This document shows positions 18,172 to 27,370 of a DNA stretch of 64,000 bases, one piece after another. The notes under the pieces are model-generated. The model made no database searches. It was given only the letters and a program-made list of their open reading frames with translations, and was not told where the DNA came from. The stretch is from Caldimonas mangrovi (lineage in GTDB: Bacteria > Pseudomonadota > Gammaproteobacteria > Burkholderiales > Burkholderiaceae_C), in NCBI RefSeq assembly GCF_023721835.1, contig NZ_JAMKFE010000004.1:248001-312000 (forward strand), given 5' to 3'. Every line of letters starts with the position of its first letter. Position 1 is the first letter of the stretch. The position numbers and the translations under genes are program-made.

Positions 18172-18181
18172 TGGAGTCGCC

Positions 18182-18727
18182 ATGGACACCGTACTTCGCA
18201 CCCTGACGATCTACCTGTTCCTGCTGGTGCTGTTCCGCCTGATCGGCAAGCGCACGCTCAGCGAGGTGTCGACGTTCGACTTCATCCTGCTGCTCATCGT
18301 CAGTGAAGCCACGCAGAATGCCTTGCTCGGCGAAGACTATTCGCTGGTCACCGGCATGACGGTGATCCTGACACTGGTGCTGCTGGACCTGGGCTTGTCG
18401 GTCATCAAGAGCGGCTCCAAGAAGATCGAGAAGATCGTCGAAGGCTCGCCGCTGGTGCTGGTCGAGAACGGCAAGGCCTTGCAGGGCAGCCTGAAGATGT
18501 CGCAGGTGACGGAAGACGACATCCTGCAGAGTGCGCGCCTGGCGCATGGCATCGAGCGCATGGACCAGATCAGGTTCGCGGTGCTGGAGTCGAGCGGTGG
18601 CATCTCGGTGGTGCCGGCGTCGTCTCCCGAAACCCAGCCCATCGACCGTCAGGTCGAGCAGGCCTTGCGGCGCCTGCTCGATGAAAAGGCGATGCGGCCG
18701 CAGCCGGCGCGCCCGTCGCAAGCCTGA
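18182..18727 (+). CDS. DUF421 (YetF-like) membrane protein
   Basis: 181 residues with the DUF421 layout: three membrane helices in the first ~80 residues (IYLFLLVLFRLIGKRTLSE; FDFILLLIVSEA; MTVILTLVLLDLGLSVI), then a soluble YetF-type domain (EGSPLVLVENGKALQGSLKM, ARLAHGIERMDQIRFAVLES). Bacillus members affect spores and the envelope, but the biochemical role is unknown. Ribosome site GGAG is 6 nt upstream. Probably co-transcribed with the preceding gene. Confidence 0.88.
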   Translation: MDTVLRTLTIYLFLLVLFRLIGKRTLSEVSTFDFILLLIVSEATQNALLGEDYSLVTGMTVILTLVLLDLGLSVIKSGSKKIEKIVEGSPLVLVENGKALQGSLKMSQVTEDDILQSARLAHGIERMDQIRFAVLESSGGISVVPASSPETQPIDRQVEQALRRLLDEKAMRPQPARPSQA

Positions 18728-18741
18728 ACAGCGCGCCGCGT

Positions 18742-19785
18742 TCAGCCGCAGCCGCGCGCCAGCTCGCGAGTCAGCAACGAAGCGCCGATCTCGCGGCAGC
18801 CGCTCGCGTCCTGGCCCGACCACAGCGGAGAGAAGTCACCGCTGTCGGCTGCCTCGGCCTTGGCGCGCAGCGGGGCGATCGCGCTGGTGGCCAGCGGAAA
18901 GGCCGGCGCCGCCGGGCACATCGGCTGGAGTTCGCGCATCAGCCGGTTCACGATGCCGCGAGCCGGACGGCCGGTGAAGAGGTTGGTCAGCGCCGTGTGC
19001 CGCGCCGCTTCGCTCTTCAGCGCGCGGCGGTGCACGGCGCTGGTGGTCGCTTCGGGGCACAGCAGGTAGGCGGTGCCGACCTGCACGCCGGCCGCACCGA
19101 GCGCCAACGCGGCTGCCACGCCTTGCGCATCGGCAATGCCGCCGGCGGCGACGACCGGGCAGTCGAGTGCCTTGACGAGCTGGCGCACCAGCGCGAGCGT
19201 GCCGACCTGCGTCGTCAAGTCGTCGCTCAGGAACATGCCGCGGTGCCCGCCGGCTTCGACGCCCTGGGCGATCACCACGTCGACACCGCGCTGTGCCAGC
19301 CAGCGGCCTTCGTCGACCGTGGTGGCCGATGCGAGCACCTTGGCGCCCCAGCGGCGCACGCGTGCCAGCAGTTCGTCGCTCGGCAGGCCGAAGTGGAAAC
19401 TGACCACCGGCGGCCGGTAGGTCTCCAGCAGCTCGGCCGCTTCGGCGCTGAAGGGCCGCCGCCCCGGTCCGGCAGGAATGCCGGCCGGGTCGATACCGAG
19501 CTCGCGGTAGTAGGGCGACAGCGCGTCACGCCAACCCGCCTCGCGCCGCTCGTCGGGCGCCGGCGGCGTGTGGCAGAAGAAGTTGACGTTGTACGGCCGC
19601 TCGGTCTGTGCCCGGATGGCTGCCAGCTCCTTCTGCATCGCCTCGGGTGCGAGCATCGCACAGGGCAGCGAGCCGAGTCCACCGGCATTCGACACCGCGA
19701 CGGCCAGCGCGCTGCCCTGCACGCCGGCCATCGGCGCCTGGATGATGGGGTGGTCGATGTTCAGAAGTTCCTGGAGGCGGGTCAT
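18742..19785 (-). CDS. Nitronate monooxygenase (2-nitropropane dioxygenase family)
   Basis: FMN-dependent TIM-barrel enzyme, 347 residues, that oxidises alkyl nitronates. Family marks: the N-terminal IDHPIIQAPMAG, the loop with the putative catalytic His in GVEAGGHRG, the phosphate-binding VVAAGGIADAQGVAAALALG and GVQVGTAYLLCPEA. Length is normal. It is convergent with the DUF421 gene (14 bp gap) and divergent from the ferritin-like gene. Physiological role is probably detoxification of propionate-3-nitronate-like compounds; close homologues sometimes act as enoyl reductases. Confidence 0.9.
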   Translation of the reverse strand: MTRLQELLNIDHPIIQAPMAGVQGSALAVAVSNAGGLGSLPCAMLAPEAMQKELAAIRAQTERPYNVNFFCHTPPAPDERREAGWRDALSPYYRELGIDPAGIPAGPGRRPFSAEAAELLETYRPPVVSFHFGLPSDELLARVRRWGAKVLASATTVDEGRWLAQRGVDVVIAQGVEAGGHRGMFLSDDLTTQVGTLALVRQLVKALDCPVVAAGGIADAQGVAAALALGAAGVQVGTAYLLCPEATTSAVHRRALKSEAARHTALTNLFTGRPARGIVNRLMRELQPMCPAAPAFPLATSAIAPLRAKAEAADSGDFSPLWSGQDASGCREIGASLLTRELARGCG

Positions 19786-19957
19786 GCGGGTCTCCGTCGC
19801 GGCCGTGATCGACGACCACTATAGGCATTTCGCTGCCGCCGTGCTGACGGGCATGCCGGTTGCCGCGACTGAGGTCGAGGCGTCCCGACCACGCCCGGAC
19901 ACATGCGTGCCGGCGTCGCCGGAACGGATTGCAACCCTTGCACCGAAGGAGCCGAAC

Positions 19958-20467
19958 ATGGCGACAGTTGACGACAACCTGATGGACTGGCTGCGCGACG
20001 CGCACGCGATGGAGGAGCAGGCCGAGCGCATGTTCAGCACCACCGCATCGCGCATCGACAACTACCCCGAGATGAAGACGCGGCTCGAGGGCCATGCGCA
20101 GGCCTCGCGGCGGCAGGCCGACATGCTGCGAGTGTGCATCGAAAGGCGTGGCGGCGACCCGTCGGCGCTGAAGGACCTGGCCGCGAAGGCCACTGCGATG
20201 GCACAGGGCCTGAGCGGCATCTTCGTGTCCGATGAGATCGTCAAGGCCGCGATGGCGACCTACACCTTCGAGCACATGGAAATCGCCTCGTACCGCTCGC
20301 TGATCGCGGCGGCCGACGCGGTGGGGGACCAGGAGACACGGCGCGTCTGTGAAAGCCACCTGGCGCAGGAAGAGGAGATGGCCGACTGGCTGGAGCAGCA
20401 GCTGCCGCTGGTGACGCAACAGTTCCTGCAGCGCTCGGCGCGGCCGAACACCACCGCGAAGCACTGA
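19958..20467 (+). CDS. Ferritin-like protein of the YciE/YciF (DUF892) family
   Basis: 169-residue four-helix-bundle protein. Metal-ligand-type Glu/His residues fall in the helices: DAHAMEEQAERMF (helix 1), LEGHAQASRRQADML (helix 2), YTFEHMEIASY (helix 3) and ESHLAQEEEMADWLEQQL (helix 4), the DUF892 pattern. Relatives are stress-induced and bind di-iron. The start at 19958 has a GAAGGA ribosome site; the frame is open further upstream but not protein-like. Divergent from the nitronate monooxygenase gene. Confidence 0.88.
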   Translation: MATVDDNLMDWLRDAHAMEEQAERMFSTTASRIDNYPEMKTRLEGHAQASRRQADMLRVCIERRGGDPSALKDLAAKATAMAQGLSGIFVSDEIVKAAMATYTFEHMEIASYRSLIAAADAVGDQETRRVCESHLAQEEEMADWLEQQLPLVTQQFLQRSARPNTTAKH

Positions 20468-20499
20468 AGCCAGCGACGCAAGCGCTCGCCGGAGACCGC

Positions 20500-21636
20500 G
20501 TGGACGACGAGAGCCGGGCCCCCGGTGCGCAGGCCGCCGCCGGGCGGCTGGTCGAGCTGTGGTTGCAGCAGGACCGTGAGCGTGCCGTGCTGATCCTCGA
20601 CCGCGACGGCACGGTATTGCGCACGCTCGCCGGGGTCGAAGCCGTGCTGGGCTACACCGGGCAGGAGCTCGCCGGCACCAGTGCGTCGGTGATCTTCACC
20701 CCGGAAGATCTTGCGCGCGGGCTCGACCGCCTGGAAATGGACGTGGCGCTGCACATCGGCCATGCCGAGGACGACCGCTGGCACCTGCGCCGCGACGGCA
20801 CCCGCATCTGGGCCAGCGGCACGATGCGTGCGCTGTGGGACGAAGCCGGGCAGCACGTCGGCTTCGTGAAGGCGCTGCGCGACCGCACCGACTCTCGGGC
20901 GACCGTGCAGACGCTGGAAAACCGCGTCGCCGCGCTGGCCCGCGAGCGCGATTCGATGCAGGTTTTTCTGGCCACGCTGGCGCATGAGTTGCGCAACCCG
21001 CTGGCCCCGCTGCTCAACGTCGCGCAACTGCTGCGGTTGCAGGCGGGCACCGGCGAGGCGCCGCCCCACGTGCGCATGATCGAGAACCAGGTGGCGCAGC
21101 TGAAGCGGCTGGTCGACGACCTGGTGGACGTGGCGCGGTTGGAGCACCACAAGCTGCGGCTGCGCCTGCAGTCGGTGGAGCTGCAGGGGCTGGTGCGCCA
21201 GGCAGTCGAGAGCCAGCGTCCCGAGGCACAGCGCAAGCGGCAGTCGCTCGACCTGCTCGTGCCGCCAGAGGCCGTGACGATGGAAGCCGACCCCCAGCGG
21301 TTGGTCCAGGTGATCGTCAACCTGGTCGCCAACGCGATCAAGTACACCGGCGAAGCGGGCCACATCTGGGTGATCGCCAACGTCGACGACCGCGAGGCGG
21401 TGATCCGTGTCAAGGACGACGGGGCCGGCATCGTGCCGGAGATGCTGCCGATGGTCTTCGATCTCTTCACCCAGGAAGTACGCACCGCCGACAGCGCAGG
21501 GACCGGCCTCGGCCTGGGACTGCCGATCGTCAAGGAGCTGGTGTCGCTGCACCATGGGACGGTCGAGGTGCGCAGCGAGGGAGCCGGACGCGGCAGCGAG
21601 TTCACGGTGCGCATCCCGTTGTGGCAGCGCGTCTGA
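20500..21636 (+). CDS. PAS-domain sensor histidine kinase, no partner regulator
   Basis: Soluble kinase of 378 residues, GTG start after GGAGA. A PAS domain (about 25-130, VLILDRDGTVLRTLAGVEAV) with PAC-like tail is followed by a short coiled coil. A HisKA domain comes next, phospho-acceptor in LAHELRNPLAPLL, then HATPase_c with N box NLVANAIKYT, G1 DDGAGI and G2 GLGLGLPIVKEL. There is no membrane helix and no receiver domain. No response-regulator gene is nearby, so it is an orphan kinase. It lies 32 bp after the ferritin-like gene and may be co-transcribed with it. Confidence 0.9.
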   Translation: MDDESRAPGAQAAAGRLVELWLQQDRERAVLILDRDGTVLRTLAGVEAVLGYTGQELAGTSASVIFTPEDLARGLDRLEMDVALHIGHAEDDRWHLRRDGTRIWASGTMRALWDEAGQHVGFVKALRDRTDSRATVQTLENRVAALARERDSMQVFLATLAHELRNPLAPLLNVAQLLRLQAGTGEAPPHVRMIENQVAQLKRLVDDLVDVARLEHHKLRLRLQSVELQGLVRQAVESQRPEAQRKRQSLDLLVPPEAVTMEADPQRLVQVIVNLVANAIKYTGEAGHIWVIANVDDREAVIRVKDDGAGIVPEMLPMVFDLFTQEVRTADSAGTGLGLGLPIVKELVSLHHGTVEVRSEGAGRGSEFTVRIPLWQRV

Positions 21637-21688
21637 ACCCGGCCTGACGTTCGGGGATACTTTCCTCCTTCGACCAGGGAGGAACAAC

Positions 21689-22702
21689 ATGACGATCCGC
21701 AAGTGGCGCCGCGTGTGGGCGGCCGGTGGGCTGGTGCTGGCAATGCACGCCGCGTCCGCGGCCGACACCGGCGAACGCAACTGCCCGCCCAATCCGGTAC
21801 AGCCCGGCGCCGAAGCCGTGCAACGCGCCGCGGCGGGCGCTCGCGACCGCGGCTTCCTGTGGCGCATCGAGCGCGACGGGCGCACGTCGTGGCTCTACGG
21901 CACCATCCATGTGGGCCGCTTCGAGTGGCTGTTCGTCGGGCCGACGGTCAGATCGGCGCTGACCGGCAGCCGCAGCATCGCACTGGAACTCGACATCACC
22001 GACCCCACCGTCGTGCAGCAGTTGCAACAGCTGTCGGCCGGCGCTGTGCCGCTGCCCGACGCCTTGCGGCAGCGGCTGGCCGCGCAGGGCGAGCGCGCCT
22101 GCGTGCCACTGGAACAGCTCGCCAAGCTGCACCCGGTGATGCAGGGGTTGACCTACACGCTGCTCGATGCACGCTGGGACGAACTGCACACCGCCTGGGC
22201 ACAGGAGGTCATGCTGGCCGGTTTTGCCCAGCGCATGCAGCGGCCGATCGTCTCGCTCGAAACGCCGAAGACACAGCTCGACGCACTGATCCCCGACGAT
22301 CCGGCCGCCGTGCAGCGGCTGCTCGAACAGGGGCTGGAACAGCTGGAACAGGGCAAGGCCCGCCCGATGATGCGACGCCTGGCAGCTGCCTGGGAGCGCG
22401 GCGACCTCGACGACCTGGCTGCTTACGAACAATGGTGCGATTGCGTCCAGACCGACGAAGAGCGCGCCTTGATGCAGCGTGTGCAGACGGACCGCAACCC
22501 CGGCATGGCCGATCGCATCGCCGAACTGCACCGCGATGGCGAGGTGTTCGCGGCGGTCGGTGCGCTGCACATGACCGGCGACCACGGGCTGCCGGCGCTG
22601 CTGGCGGCCCGCGGCTTCAAGGTCGAGCGGGTGCGCTTCGACCACGCAAAAACCGCTGCGCCGCAGGGCGCGCAACGTCAGCCGGCAGCGCATCGTCCCT
22701 GA
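21689..22702 (+). CDS. TraB/GumN-family protein, exported
   Basis: 337 residues with a signal peptide (cleavage near HAASA-AD, about residue 24). The TraB/GumN fold is recognisable from the N-terminal LWRIERDGRTSWLYGTIHVG, the Glu in SIALELDI and the C-terminal GALHMTGDHGLPALLAARGF (GxxH...G motif). This family is related to Tiki-type metalloproteases, but bacterial members are mostly uncharacterised. Start supported by AGGGAGG 7 nt upstream. Probably periplasmic. Confidence 0.87.
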   Translation: MTIRKWRRVWAAGGLVLAMHAASAADTGERNCPPNPVQPGAEAVQRAAAGARDRGFLWRIERDGRTSWLYGTIHVGRFEWLFVGPTVRSALTGSRSIALELDITDPTVVQQLQQLSAGAVPLPDALRQRLAAQGERACVPLEQLAKLHPVMQGLTYTLLDARWDELHTAWAQEVMLAGFAQRMQRPIVSLETPKTQLDALIPDDPAAVQRLLEQGLEQLEQGKARPMMRRLAAAWERGDLDDLAAYEQWCDCVQTDEERALMQRVQTDRNPGMADRIAELHRDGEVFAAVGALHMTGDHGLPALLAARGFKVERVRFDHAKTAAPQGAQRQPAAHRP

Positions 22703-22774
22703 CATGCCGTTGCGGGTGTCCGGGCCCGGCGGGCCCTGAAACGGTAGAGTCAGCGCTCCACAGGAGCCCGAACG

Positions 22775-23314
22775 ATGAAGACACTCGCCTGCCTTGCACT
22801 GGCCCTCGGTCTGACCGGCTTGGCGCGAGCCGCGCTGCCCGTGGGCGCGCCGGCGCCGCATTTCACGACCGAAGCGGCGTTGGGCGGCAAGACCTTCAGC
22901 TTTTCGCTGGCCGATGCGTTGCGCGACGGGCCGGTGGTGCTGTATTTCTATCCCAAGGCCTTCACCAGCGGCTGCACGATCGAGGCCCACGCCTTTGCCG
23001 AGGCCACGCCACGCTTCACGGCGCTCGGCGCCCGCGTGGTCGGCATGTCGAACGACGACATCGCGACCCTGCAGCGCTTTTCGGTCGAAGCCTGCCGCGA
23101 CAGGTTCGCGGTCGCGGCCGACCGGGGCGCGCGCATCACGAAGCAATACGACGCAGCCATCGCGTCGCGGCCCGACATGGCCGACCGCATTTCCTATGTC
23201 ATCAGCCCGGCCGGCAAGATCGTGCACGTGCATGCGGGCTCCGACCCCGAGGCGCATGTGCGCAGCACGCTGCAGGCGGTCGAGGCCTGGCGCCGCGCGC
23301 AGCCGGTCAGGTAG
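22775..23314 (+). CDS. Exported peroxiredoxin (AhpC/TSA, BCP-like)
   Basis: 179 residues. The signal peptide ends at GLARA (about residue 19), so the enzyme works in the periplasm. The thioredoxin-fold motif PKAFTSGCTIEAHAF contains the peroxidatic Cys in the PxxxTxxC context. A second Cys lies about 40 residues on (VEACRDRF) and could resolve; the usual BCP resolving Cys five residues after the first is absent. It reduces peroxides, with a periplasmic thiol partner unknown. Ends 8 nt inside the convergent TerB gene. Confidence 0.9.
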   Translation: MKTLACLALALGLTGLARAALPVGAPAPHFTTEAALGGKTFSFSLADALRDGPVVLYFYPKAFTSGCTIEAHAFAEATPRFTALGARVVGMSNDDIATLQRFSVEACRDRFAVAADRGARITKQYDAAIASRPDMADRISYVISPAGKIVHVHAGSDPEAHVRSTLQAVEAWRRAQPVR

Positions 23315-23783
23315 CGCTGCCGCCGGCCTGCTGCGCCCGCATCTTGGCGCTGACGTAGGCGCCGTGGGGGATGTAGAGCAGGTCCGAGATCTTGCGCATC
23401 ACGTGGTTCTCGTGCGCGCTCAGGTGGCCGTCGGCATAGGCGACTTGCCACATGTACTCGATGATGCGGATCTTCTGTTCCATCGAGTAGCCGGCATTGA
23501 TGCGCGACGTGAAGGCGTGGTAGTCGTAGGCGTCGCGGGCGGCGCGCTCGGCCAGTTCGACCAGGCGGTCGATCTCGTCGTCGGCCAGCGAGAACTTGCG
23601 GCGCAGGGCCGCCATGACGGCCTCGCGCTCGGTGGCGGACAGCTCGGGGTCGGAGCGCATCACCTCGACCAGCAGCACCGCAGTGGCGAGCTGCAGCGCG
23701 TGCTCCTGCTCGGCAGGCGTTTCAGCGGGTGGGGCGGGCTTGAGGGCGTCGAACAGGTCTTTCAGGGTGCGCAGCATGGGCAA
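23307..23783 (-). CDS. TerB-family protein (tellurite-resistance TerB domain)
   Basis: 158-residue all-helical protein. The TerB domain (about 25-145) shows acidic metal-binding-type positions (EVMRSDPELSATEREAV; VAYADGHLSAHENHVM), an EF-hand-like pair of repeats. No other ter genes are nearby, so a tellurite role is not implied; isolated TerB proteins are common in betaproteobacteria. It could start at the second Met (23777). The 3' end overlaps the convergent peroxiredoxin gene by 8 nt. Confidence 0.85.
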   Translation of the reverse strand: MPMLRTLKDLFDALKPAPPAETPAEQEHALQLATAVLLVEVMRSDPELSATEREAVMAALRRKFSLADDEIDRLVELAERAARDAYDYHAFTSRINAGYSMEQKIRIIEYMWQVAYADGHLSAHENHVMRKISDLLYIPHGAYVSAKMRAQQAGGSAT

Positions 23784-23856
23784 AGTCCGGGGGGCGGCCG
23801 CAGGCCGGTCTTCGACAGAGTCGGGACCGGGCCCACATGTTCCCTGCCAGCCACGG

Positions 23857-25050
23857 TCAGGCGGTCAGGGCGGCGTCGCCCCGCGGCTGGCGTGGCGCCC
23901 GTGCGAGGCCGAACCAGGGCCGCAGCCACGCCAACCGTCGCACGGCTTCGTACCCCGCGAAGCTGCACGCGAGCGTCAGCGCCACCAGCACCGGCCCCTC
24001 GACGGCCGGCGCCCACTGCCGCGGTGCGAGCACCTGCGTGAAGACGATGATCAGCGTCTGGTGCAACACATAGACCGGGAACACCGCGTCCGTCAGGTAG
24101 CGACGCCACGCGTGGTCGCGGTCCCAGTGCCGGCGGGCATGGCCCAGCAGCGCGACCATCGCACACCACTGCGCCACGGCGAAGATCGCGCCGCGTGCCT
24201 GCCACAGCCACGGCGGCATCGGCTCTGCGAGCCACCCGGTGTAGCGCAGCGCCAGCAATGCCCAGGCCAGCAGCGCAATCGCCAGGGCCGGCCGACGCAG
24301 CGCGGCGAGCCGCTCCCACACGTCGGGCCAGCGGGCAAACGCGGCGCCGAGCAGGAACATGCCGAAATAGGTCGCATGGTTGAACCAGTCGTCGACCAGT
24401 GCATGCGTCGACGGGAACAGCGGCGCCAGTGTCACGCGCCACAGCGCGAGCAGCGCGATCGGTGCCCACAGCAGCGCCGGCCCGTGCAGCAGCCGCGCCG
24501 CACGCGCAGCCGCGGCGTCGAGCGCGTGCGGAAAGCGCTTGACGACAACCCACAGCGCCAGCGTGTAGACCCACAGGTAGGCGACGAACCAGAGGTGGTT
24601 CCAGGTGGGCAGGATCAGGCACTCGCCGTCGTTGCCGCAGAACCCGTCGTGGCCACGAAAGTACAGCCCGAGGAAGTCGAGATAGCTGCCGGCGTAGCCG
24701 AACTTGTGGACGACCTCGAAGTACGGCTGCGGCGGCACCACCAGCAGCATCCCGCACAGCAGCGGCAGCAGCAGCCGCTTCGAGCGGGTGCCGAGCCAGC
24801 CGGGCGCAGGGCCGCGCACGAGCATCAGCGAGGTGGCGGCGCCCGAGATCAGGAACAGCAGCGCCAGCCGCCATGGCGAGCTGAGCAGCATCCAAGGCTC
24901 GAGCCAGGGGCCGGCATGCGGGCTCTTGACATGCCAGTCCCAGCGCACGTAGTACATGCCCACGTGGTAGGCGACCAGCAGCCCGAAGGCGGCGATGCGC
25001 AGCCAGTCGAGGAAGAACAGGCGCGCAGGCGTGGGGGCGGAGGTGTTCAT
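23857..25050 (-). CDS. Acyltransferase family 3 membrane protein
   Basis: 397 residues with about ten membrane helices. The N-terminal FFLDWLRIAAFGLLVAYHVGMYY carries the conserved Arg and His of acyltransferase-3 (OatA/NodX-like) proteins, which move acyl groups onto carbohydrates across the membrane. The C-terminal region includes the family's Y(L)TDAVFPVYVLHQTLII segment. No dedicated substrate gene is adjacent. Upstream lies a LytTR regulator gene on the same strand, 75 bp away. Confidence 0.87.
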   Translation of the reverse strand: MNTSAPTPARLFFLDWLRIAAFGLLVAYHVGMYYVRWDWHVKSPHAGPWLEPWMLLSSPWRLALLFLISGAATSLMLVRGPAPGWLGTRSKRLLLPLLCGMLLVVPPQPYFEVVHKFGYAGSYLDFLGLYFRGHDGFCGNDGECLILPTWNHLWFVAYLWVYTLALWVVVKRFPHALDAAAARAARLLHGPALLWAPIALLALWRVTLAPLFPSTHALVDDWFNHATYFGMFLLGAAFARWPDVWERLAALRRPALAIALLAWALLALRYTGWLAEPMPPWLWQARGAIFAVAQWCAMVALLGHARRHWDRDHAWRRYLTDAVFPVYVLHQTLIIVFTQVLAPRQWAPAVEGPVLVALTLACSFAGYEAVRRLAWLRPWFGLARAPRQPRGDAALTA

Positions 25051-25125
25051 GCCTCCAGCCTAGGCAGGCCGGCCCGGTGCGGCGACAGACGTGGGACGAA
25101 GCGGGTCACGGCCGGGGCGAATGGT

Positions 25126-25827
25126 CTATGCGCCGCCCAGCGCATCGACCAGCGCGGCCCGCCAGGCACGGCTGCACGGCACTTCGGCGCCACTGGCCAG
25201 CACCACGGTGGCGTCGCCTTTGCCGCGTGGCAGCACGCGCACCACCCGATGCAGGTTGACGGCCGCGCCGCGGTGCACGCGCAGGAAGTGGGCCGGCACG
25301 TCGGCCAGCAGCGCGGCCAACGGACGCCGCAGCAGCAGTTCCCGCCCGCCCGCGTGCACGGCGACATAGTTGTCGGCCGCTTCCAGCCATTCGATCTGCT
25401 CGCACGGCACCACATGCAGGCTGCCGCGATCGGCGATGAGCAGCCGCTGCGCGGGCCCGGGCGGAGGTGCCTGCGAGCCGCGCGACTGCAGGCGCTGCAC
25501 GGCGCGGGCCAGCCGCTCGGGCTCCACCGGCTTCAGCAGGTAGTCCACCGCAGCCGCGTCGAAGGCCTGCAGCGCGTAGCGATCGTAGGCGGTGACAAAC
25601 ACGACGGGCGGCGCCGGGTGCGGCAGCGAGGCAGCCACGTCCAGGCCGGTGCAGGCCGGCATTTGCACGTCGAGAAAGATCGCGTCAGGGGCCAGTGCCG
25701 CGACCATCTGCAGCGCCTGCAGCCCGTCGGTCGCTTCGCCGGCCACCTCGATCGCCGGCCAGGCGGCCAGCATGCGGCGCAGCTTCGCGCGCGCCGGCGC
25801 TTCGTCGTCGACGATCAGCACGCGCAC
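25126..25827 (-). CDS. LytTR-type response regulator
   Basis: 233 residues, starting with GTG inside the end of the kinase gene (overlap 13 nt; a second GTG two codons later is possible). Receiver: acidic DDE near the N-terminus, phospho-acceptor Asp in IFLDVQMPACTG, conserved Thr in VFVTAYD and Lys in YLLKPVEPE. The C-terminal LytTR DNA-binding domain (about 130-233) includes IEWLEAADNYVAVHAGGREL and FLRVHRGAAVNL. It forms a two-component pair with the LytS-like kinase immediately upstream. Confidence 0.92.
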   Translation of the reverse strand: MRVLIVDDEAPARAKLRRMLAAWPAIEVAGEATDGLQALQMVAALAPDAIFLDVQMPACTGLDVAASLPHPAPPVVFVTAYDRYALQAFDAAAVDYLLKPVEPERLARAVQRLQSRGSQAPPPGPAQRLLIADRGSLHVVPCEQIEWLEAADNYVAVHAGGRELLLRRPLAALLADVPAHFLRVHRGAAVNLHRVVRVLPRGKGDATVVLASGAEVPCSRAWRAALVDALGGA

Positions 25828-26903
25828 GGCAACTCCACCGTCACGATCACGCCGCCACCGTCGGCCGGCGACAGGCGCAGCGAGGCGGCCTGACCATGCA
25901 GCGCGTCGAGCCTGCGCTGCAAGTTGCCGAGGCCGACGCCGAAGACGACCGGCTGAGCCAGGCGGCCGCCATCGTCGTGCACGCTGAGTTGCAGCCGGCC
26001 GGGCAGTGCCCGGGCACGCACTACGAGGCGGGTCGGTTCGAGCCGCTGCTCGACGACGTGCCGGAAGCAGTTCTCCAGCAAGGGCTGCAACGACAGTGTC
26101 GGCACCGCGCAGGCCCGTGCCGTGTCGTCGACATCCCAGTCGATCGAGACGCGGTCGCCGAAGCGCTCGCACATGATGTCGGCATAGGCCGTCAGCAGCT
26201 GCAGCTCGTCGCCGAGCGCATGCTGCGGGCGTTGGGCCAGGTCGGTGGCGGCGCGCAGCAGCGAGGCCAGGCGCGTGAGCAGCAGGTCGGCGCGGTCCGG
26301 GTCGGTGTGGATCAGCGACGAGACGGTGTTCAGCGCATTGAACAGGAAGTGCGGCTGCAGCTGCTGCGTCAGTTGCAGCAGCTGGGCTTCGCGGGCGAGC
26401 GCCTGCTCGCGCTCGGCCTGCAGCCGGGCGCGTGTCCACGCCAGGTAGGAGCGCGCGCCGAACTGCACCCCGCAGAACAGCAGATAGAAGATCGCGAAGC
26501 GCACGGTTTCGCGGAAAAAGACTGCCGACAGCGGCTCGTGCGGATAGCCCGTGCCGGCCGCTGCATACAGCCCGAGGCGCAGCGCGTGCACCAGCGGCAC
26601 GAAGACCAGCGCCAGGGGGGCGGTGAGCGCCAGCACGGCACCGAACCAGCGTGCCGGACGGTGCAGCCAGCGGTCCATGCGGCCGGCAGCCCGCCATTGC
26701 GCCAGCAGCACCAGGGTGGCCACCAGCGCCGAGCTGCCTTCCTGCGCCAGTGCCCGCCAGATCGCCTGCCAGCCACCCTGCGGGTGGTTCTGCACCTCCG
26801 CCGCCACCATCAGCAGCCAGAAGCCGGCCCAGGCCGCGGCCACCGCCCAGCTCAGCGGGGTGGCGGGGGAGCGCCTGGCGATGTCAATGGCTGCCGGTGG
26901 CAC
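25815..26903 (-). CDS. LytS/YehU-type sensor histidine kinase
   Basis: 362 residues. Four hydrophobic segments in the first ~160 residues form the membrane sensor. The His_kinase domain follows with phospho-acceptor in QLQPHFLFNALNTVSSLIH, then a short HATPase with LQPLLENCFRHVV and GVGLGNLQRRL. This is the AlgZ/LytS class that partners LytTR regulators. It overlaps the downstream regulator (13 nt) and the upstream HxlR gene (20 nt), so all three may be expressed together. Signal unknown. Confidence 0.9.
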   Translation of the reverse strand: MPPAAIDIARRSPATPLSWAVAAAWAGFWLLMVAAEVQNHPQGGWQAIWRALAQEGSSALVATLVLLAQWRAAGRMDRWLHRPARWFGAVLALTAPLALVFVPLVHALRLGLYAAAGTGYPHEPLSAVFFRETVRFAIFYLLFCGVQFGARSYLAWTRARLQAEREQALAREAQLLQLTQQLQPHFLFNALNTVSSLIHTDPDRADLLLTRLASLLRAATDLAQRPQHALGDELQLLTAYADIMCERFGDRVSIDWDVDDTARACAVPTLSLQPLLENCFRHVVEQRLEPTRLVVRARALPGRLQLSVHDDGGRLAQPVVFGVGLGNLQRRLDALHGQAASLRLSPADGGGVIVTVELPCAC

Positions 26904-27294
26904 CGAACAGGCTCCGGGGCATGGCTGATGCAGCCGAGCACGGCGCGGTGCGGGCCCACAGGTCGATCTGGTCGAGGATGGACAGCAGGCTGCGGCCCGC
27001 GTCGGTGAGGCGGTAGACCACGCCGGCCGGAAAGCCTGCGATGTCCTCGCGCACCACCAGCCCGGCGCCGCGCAATTCCTGCAACCGTGCGGTCAACACC
27101 TTGGGCGTCACGCCGGGCAGGCGGCCTTTCAGCTCGCCATGACGCTTGGGCCCGTCGCCCAAATGCCACAGCAGCAGCGCATTCCAGCGGTGGCCCAGAA
27201 ATGCCAGCCAGTGCTCGACGCTGCAGTCTTCGGGGCGGCGGGCTGCCGGCGCATCGGCGCCCGGGGGGTGTTCGAAAGCGGCTGCACGGGCCAT
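26884..27294 (-). CDS. HxlR-family transcriptional regulator
   Basis: 136-residue winged-helix regulator. HxlR signature: CSVEHWLAFLGHRWNALLLW, then LPGVTPKVLTARLQELRGAGLV and the wing GVVYRLTDAGRSL. The start was set at 27294 because the ribosome site AAGGA lies 6 nt before it; the in-frame ATG at 27300 would leave no spacing. It is divergent from the small NTF2-like gene at 27371, a probable target, and its end overlaps the LytS-type kinase start by 20 nt. Confidence 0.88.
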   Translation of the reverse strand: MARAAAFEHPPGADAPAARRPEDCSVEHWLAFLGHRWNALLLWHLGDGPKRHGELKGRLPGVTPKVLTARLQELRGAGLVVREDIAGFPAGVVYRLTDAGRSLLSILDQIDLWARTAPCSAASAMPRSLFGATGSH

Positions 27295-27370
27295 CGCCAT
27301 TCCTTTCCGTTTGGATACCTGCGGTGTGCGGCGCTGGAATGTGGTGCTTCTCGCCCCAGGAACCCGACCG

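Noticed and set aside
23307-23783. Tellurite-resistance locus
   Set aside because: A lone TerB-domain gene without terA, terC, terD or terE does not support a tellurite operon.
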